A DNA stretch of 11,250 nt, from contig CAMPIF010000091.1 in assembly GCA_946886245.1 (NCBI GenBank), forward strand, positions 1 to 11,250, written 5' to 3'. The position numbers and the translations under genes were made by a program. Below are positions 7,832 to 11,250 of this stretch, one piece after another. The notes beneath the pieces were generated by a model that worked only from the letters and a program-made list of their open reading frames with translations, was not told the DNA's origin and did not search any database. This stretch comes from Ectopseudomonas composti. GTDB taxonomy: Bacteria; Pseudomonadota; Gammaproteobacteria; Pseudomonadales; Pseudomonadaceae. Position 1 is the first letter of the stretch. Every line of letters starts with the position of its first letter.

Positions 7832-10243
7832 TTGATACGCCTGCTGAAGTTCATCTGGTGGTCTTGCGTTGCCGTTTTTTGTGGGCTGTTGCTCAGTTTC
7901 AGCGGCGCGTTTCTTTATCTTAGCCCGACCCTTCCGTCCGTCGAATCGCTGCGCCAGGTGCAGCTGCAGATACCTCTGCGTGTCTACAGCAGCGACGCCA
8001 AGCTGATCGCCGAGTTCGGCGAGATGCGCCGTTCGCCCATTCGCTTCGACGAGATCCCCAAGGCATTCATCAGCGCCCTGCTGGCTGCCGAAGACGATAA
8101 TTTCGCCAATCATTATGGCGTCGATGTGACCAGCCTGATGCGCGCTGCCACGCAATTATTGAAAAGCGGCCAGATTCAGAGCGGTGGCAGCACCATCACC
8201 ATGCAGGTGGCGAAGAATTTCTTCCTCACCAGTGAGCGCAGCTTCTCACGCAAGGCCACCGAAATTCTCCTGGCGTTGCAGATCGAGCGCGAGCTGAGCA
8301 AGGACGAAATCCTCGAGCTCTACGTCAACAAGATCTACCTCGGCCATCGTGCCTATGGCATCGAAGCGGCCGCACAGGTGTACTACGGCAAATCGATCCG
8401 CGAACTCAACCTGGCGCAGATGGCGATGATTGCCGGCCTGCCGAAAGCACCATCGCGCTACAACCCGCTGGTCAACCCGACACGGGCCAAGGAGCGCCGC
8501 GACTGGATTCTCGGCCGCCTCTACCGCCTCGGCCGCATCGACCAGGCCAGCTACGAGCAAGCATTGGCCGAAGAGGTCGACGCCCGCTATCACGTTCCGA
8601 CTCCGGAACTGAGCGCTCCTTATATAGCCGAGATGGCGCGTGCGGAAATGGTCGGACGCTATGGCAGCGAGGCTTATACCGAAGGCTTCAATGTCACCAC
8701 CACCGTACCCAGCCATCTGCAGGAAGCGGCCAATACCGCGCTACGTGACGGACTGATCGCCTACGACCAACGACACGGCTACCGTGGACCCGAGAGTCGC
8801 TTGCCGGGCATGACCCGCGAAACCTGGCAGGCCGAGCTGGGCAAGTACCGCAGCATCGGCGGCCTGGAACCAGCGGTGGTCACCCAGGTCGAGAAAAGCG
8901 GCATCCTGGTACTGACCCGCAACGGTGAAGAACAGGCTGTGCCGTGGGACAGCATGAAATGGGCACGCCCGTTCCTCAATACCAACAGCCTGGGCCCGCG
9001 ACCACAGCAACCTGGCGATGTCGCCCAGGTCGGCGACATCGTTCGCGTGCAGCGCCAGGACGATGGCAGCCTGCGTTTCACTCAGGTTCCAGCGGCGCAG
9101 AGCGCGCTGGTTTCCCTCGACCCATACAGCGGCGCCATTGAGTCGCTGGTCGGCGGCTTCTCATTCGACCAGAGCAACTACAACCGCGCCGTGCAGGCCA
9201 AGCGCCAGCCGGGCTCGAGCTTCAAGCCCTTCATCTATAGCGCGGCACTGGATAGCGGCTACACCGCTGCAACGCTGGTCAACGATGCACCGATCATTCT
9301 CTCCGACGATTACCTGTCGCAGAAATGGCGCCCGAAGAACGACAACAACACCTTCCTCGGCCCGATTCGGATGCGTGAAGCGCTTTACAAGTCGCGCAAC
9401 CTGGTTTCCATCCGCCTGCTGCAGGACATGGGGATCGACCACAGCATTCGTTACATCGAGCGCTTCGGCTTCGAGCCACAAGATCTGCCGCGCAACCTGT
9501 CGCTGGCACTCGGCACCGCCAGCCTGACCCCCATGGAAATCGCCGAGGGCTGGGCCACCTTCGCCAATGGCGGTTACAAGGTCGAGCCCTACCTGATCGA
9601 ACGCATCGACGATCGCGATGGCAAACCGCTGTTCCGCGCCAACCCGGCACGCGTGCCAGGCAGCGCACCGACCGAGGAGAACGCCAGCCTTGCCGTCAAC
9701 GCAACCGATGAGTTGCCGCTGGAAGAACCCAAGGTCGCCGAGCAGATCATCGACGAACGCACCGCCTACATCATGACCAGCATGCTGCAGGACGTGATCA
9801 AGCGCGGTACCGGCCGCCGCGCTATGGCCCTCGGACGTAGCGACCTGGCGGGCAAGACCGGCACGACCAACGAGTCCAAGGACAGCTGGTTCTCCGGCTA
9901 TAACGCCGACCACGTGACCACCGTCTGGGCAGGCTTCGACCAGCCCGAAAGCCTGGGCCGCCACGAGTACGGCGGCACTGTCGCGCTGCCGATCTGGATG
10001 AACTACATGGGCGCGGTACTCAAGGATCGCCCCAACCATCCGCCCAAGGAACCCAAGGGCCTGCTGACGCTGCGAGTCGACCCGATCAGCGGCCGCGCTG
10101 CAGCACCTGGCACGCCGGACGCCTACTTCGAACTGTTCAAAAGCGAAGACTCGCCCCCCTCGATGAGCGAGTTCGAACCTGGCATGGGCGTTCCTGGCAG
10201 CCCGCTGCCGGCCGACGAGATGGCACCGATCGACTTGTTCTAG
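7832..10243 (+). CDS. ponA: Penicillin-binding protein 1A, bifunctional glycosyltransferase/transpeptidase
   Basis: PBP1A polymerises lipid II into glycan strands and cross-links the stem peptides on the outer face of the inner membrane. The 803 residues begin with a membrane anchor at about 7-30. The GT51 glycosyltransferase domain spans about 50-230, with catalytic E87 in EDDNFANHYGVD, then GGSTITMQVAKN (118-129) and ELYVNKIYLGHRAYGIEAA (162-180). An OB-like insert (about 310-420) precedes the transpeptidase domain with S462-x-x-K465 in PGSSFKPF, SRN at 521-523 and KTGT at 675-678. A Glu/Ala/Pro-rich linker at about 605-635 separates transpeptidase segments and is shorter than I recall for P. 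aeruginosa PonA (about 822 residues). The start is TTG at 7832: an in-frame TAA at 7799-7801 leaves no other standard start, and MIRLLKF matches other Pseudomonas PonA proteins. The ribosome site is weak (GGA, 12 bases upstream). Confidence 0.97.
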   Translation: MIRLLKFIWWSCVAVFCGLLLSFSGAFLYLSPTLPSVESLRQVQLQIPLRVYSSDAKLIAEFGEMRRSPIRFDEIPKAFISALLAAEDDNFANHYGVDVTSLMRAATQLLKSGQIQSGGSTITMQVAKNFFLTSERSFSRKATEILLALQIERELSKDEILELYVNKIYLGHRAYGIEAAAQVYYGKSIRELNLAQMAMIAGLPKAPSRYNPLVNPTRAKERRDWILGRLYRLGRIDQASYEQALAEEVDARYHVPTPELSAPYIAEMARAEMVGRYGSEAYTEGFNVTTTVPSHLQEAANTALRDGLIAYDQRHGYRGPESRLPGMTRETWQAELGKYRSIGGLEPAVVTQVEKSGILVLTRNGEEQAVPWDSMKWARPFLNTNSLGPRPQQPGDVAQVGDIVRVQRQDDGSLRFTQVPAAQSALVSLDPYSGAIESLVGGFSFDQSNYNRAVQAKRQPGSSFKPFIYSAALDSGYTAATLVNDAPIILSDDYLSQKWRPKNDNNTFLGPIRMREALYKSRNLVSIRLLQDMGIDHSIRYIERFGFEPQDLPRNLSLALGTASLTPMEIAEGWATFANGGYKVEPYLIERIDDRDGKPLFRANPARVPGSAPTEENASLAVNATDELPLEEPKVAEQIIDERTAYIMTSMLQDVIKRGTGRRAMALGRSDLAGKTGTTNESKDSWFSGYNADHVTTVWAGFDQPESLGRHEYGGTVALPIWMNYMGAVLKDRPNHPPKEPKGLLTLRVDPISGRAAAPGTPDAYFELFKSEDSPPSMSEFEPGMGVPGSPLPADEMAPIDLF

Positions 10244-10290
10244 GGCGAGGCTCAGGCGACAGCAAGCGTTGCCTGGAGCCGAATCACAGG

Positions 10291-10324
10291 CAATAAAAAA
10301 CCCGCCGAAGCGGGTTTTTTATTG
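10291..10324. terminator. Bidirectional intrinsic terminator
   Basis: CAATAAAAAACCCGC (10291-10305) is a perfect 15-base inverted match to GCGGGTTTTTTATTG (10310-10324), with the four-base loop CGAA. The GC core of five pairs is flanked by six A on one side and six T on the other, so each strand yields a hairpin followed by a U-run. It lies between the convergent ends of ponA (stop at 10243) and the malic enzyme gene (stop at 10334) and should end transcription from both. Confidence 0.93.
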
Positions 10325-10333
10325 CTCGACCGA

Positions 10334-11250
10334 TCAGCCGTTGAACACTTCATCCACCGATTTCAGCGGATAGTGCTTCGGATAGGGCAGAGTCGCCACA
10401 CCGGATTCGATGGCAGCCTTGGCCACGGCATCGCACACCACGGTGATCAGACGCTGGTCCATCGGCTTCGGAATGATGTACTCACGACCGAACGACAGCG
10501 CGATACCGCCGTAGGCGTCGCAGACGTCCTGCGGTACCGGCAGCTTGGCCAGGTCGCGCAGTGCCAGCGCTGCGGCGATCTTCATCTCTTCGTTGATGCG
10601 GGTGGCGCGCACGTCCAGAGCACCGCGGAAGATGAAGGGGAAACCCAGCACGTTGTTGACCTGGTTAGGGTAGTCGGAACGACCGGTGGCCATGATCACG
10701 TCGTTGCGCGTCTCGTGCGCCAGTTCCGGCTTGATTTCCGGGTCCGGGTTGGAGCAGGCGAAGACGATCGGGTTGGCCGCCATGCGCTTGAGATCTTCCG
10801 GGCTCAGCAGGTTGGCGCCAGACAGGCCGACGAACACATCCGCGCCGTCGAGCGCATCGGACAGGGTGCGACGATCGGTCTCGTGAGCGAACACCGCCTT
10901 GTACTGGTTCAGATCATCGCGACCAGCGTGCACCACGCCCTTGCGGTCGATCATGAAGATGTTCTCGACCTTGGCGCCCATGCTCACCAGCAGTTTCATG
11001 CAGGAGATGGCGGCAGCACCAGCGCCCAGGCAGACGATCTTCGCCTCTTCGAGGGTCTTGCCGGCGATTTCCAGGGCGTTGAGCATGCCGGCAGCGGTAA
11101 CGATCGCGGTGCCGTGCTGGTCATCGTGGAATACCGGGATGTTCATGCGGTCGCGCAGCTTGCGCTCCACATAGAAGCAGTCAGGCGCCTTGATGTCTTC
11201 GAGGTTGATGCCGCCAAAGGTGGGCTCCAGCGATGCAATGATGTCGACCA
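10334..11250 (-). CDS. NADP-dependent malic enzyme, short form (partial, 5' end outside window)
   Basis: The enzyme oxidatively decarboxylates malate to pyruvate, reducing NAD(P), and supplies pyruvate and NADPH from C4 acids. The window holds 304 codons open to the right edge, so the true start is upstream; a GTG at 11170 is internal, because the frame continues without a stop through [15 protein letters not shown]. The metal-binding region shows [13 protein letters not shown] just after RMNI. The nucleotide-binding loop is [12 protein letters not shown] (about 11000-11035). Later motifs are CSNPDPEI and [20 protein letters not shown]. The protein ends soon after the malic enzyme fold, without the phosphotransacetylase-like extension of E. 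coli MaeB, so it is the short form of about 420 residues. A gene of this kind next to ponA is usual in Pseudomonas. NADP preference is inferred from the family. Confidence 0.95.
   Translation of the reverse strand, partial: VDIIASLEPTFGGINLEDIKAPDCFYVERKLRDRMNIPVFHDDQHGTAIVTAAGMLNALEIAGKTLEEAKIVCLGAGAAAISCMKLLVSMGAKVENIFMIDRKGVVHAGRDDLNQYKAVFAHETDRRTLSDALDGADVFVGLSGANLLSPEDLKRMAANPIVFACSNPDPEIKPELAHETRNDVIMATGRSDYPNQVNNVLGFPFIFRGALDVRATRINEEMKIAAALALRDLAKLPVPQDVCDAYGGIALSFGREYIIPKPMDQRLITVVCDAVAKAAIESGVATLPYPKHYPLKSVDEVFNG

Noticed and set aside
9161..10039. A 292-codon minus-strand open frame opposite ponA
   Set aside because: Fully antisense to the transpeptidase domain of PonA; composition is a mirror of its codon bias and no domain is visible.
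10334..11170. Malic enzyme starting at the GTG at 11170
   Set aside because: The frame continues upstream without a stop to the window edge through conserved malic enzyme sequence, so this GTG is internal.

Overview
This window is a conserved chromosomal segment of a gammaproteobacterium, almost certainly Pseudomonas. The evidence is the gene order damX-like / aroB / aroK / pilQ / pilP / pilO / pilN / pilM on the minus strand, a divergent ponA on the plus strand, and a convergent short malic enzyme gene on the minus strand. As I recall it, this matches the P. aeruginosa order PA5037-PA5046. The protein sequences (PilM, PilQ, PonA) read as close but not identical to P. aeruginosa, so another Pseudomonas species is likely. 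Coding sequence is moderately GC-rich. There are no mobile elements, RNA genes or phage genes, and no gene-free stretch longer than about 180 bases.

Layout. Positions 10334-11250 (minus) hold the C-terminal two-thirds or so of a NADP-type malic enzyme, cut by the window edge. Positions 10291-10324 are a perfect inverted repeat serving as a two-way terminator between malic enzyme and ponA. Positions 7832-10243 (plus) encode PonA/PBP1A, the bifunctional peptidoglycan synthase. Positions 7651-7831 are an AT-rich divergent promoter region with a candidate pilM promoter, a candidate Vfr/CRP-type site and a strong -10 box toward ponA. Positions 2700-7650 (minus) are pilMNOPQ, the alignment subcomplex and outer-membrane secretin of the type IVa pilus. 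It is tightly packed, with 1-4 base overlaps among pilM, N, O and P. Positions 2176-2694 are aroK and 1021-2124 are aroB, two shikimate-pathway enzymes. Positions 1-1010 are the 5' part of a DamX-like gene encoding an AAA ATPase, a membrane segment and a Pro/Ala-rich linker; its C-terminus lies outside the window.

How the genes work together. PilM (cytoplasmic, actin-like) binds the N-terminus of PilN. PilN and PilO pair in the inner membrane, lipoprotein PilP links them to the secretin PilQ, and the whole spans the envelope. PonA makes peptidoglycan, and the DamX-like protein probably binds it. AroK and AroB feed aromatic amino acid synthesis and seem to be carried at the end of the pilus transcription unit. 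All genes look intact with the expected catalytic residues.

I found no undescribed system. The points most worth a second look are the ExeA/GspA-like ATPase architecture of the DamX-like protein in the same gene string as a secretin, the pilM-ponA control region, the run of non-ATG starts (aroK GTG, pilM GTG, ponA TTG), and a perfect hairpin across the aroK stop codon.
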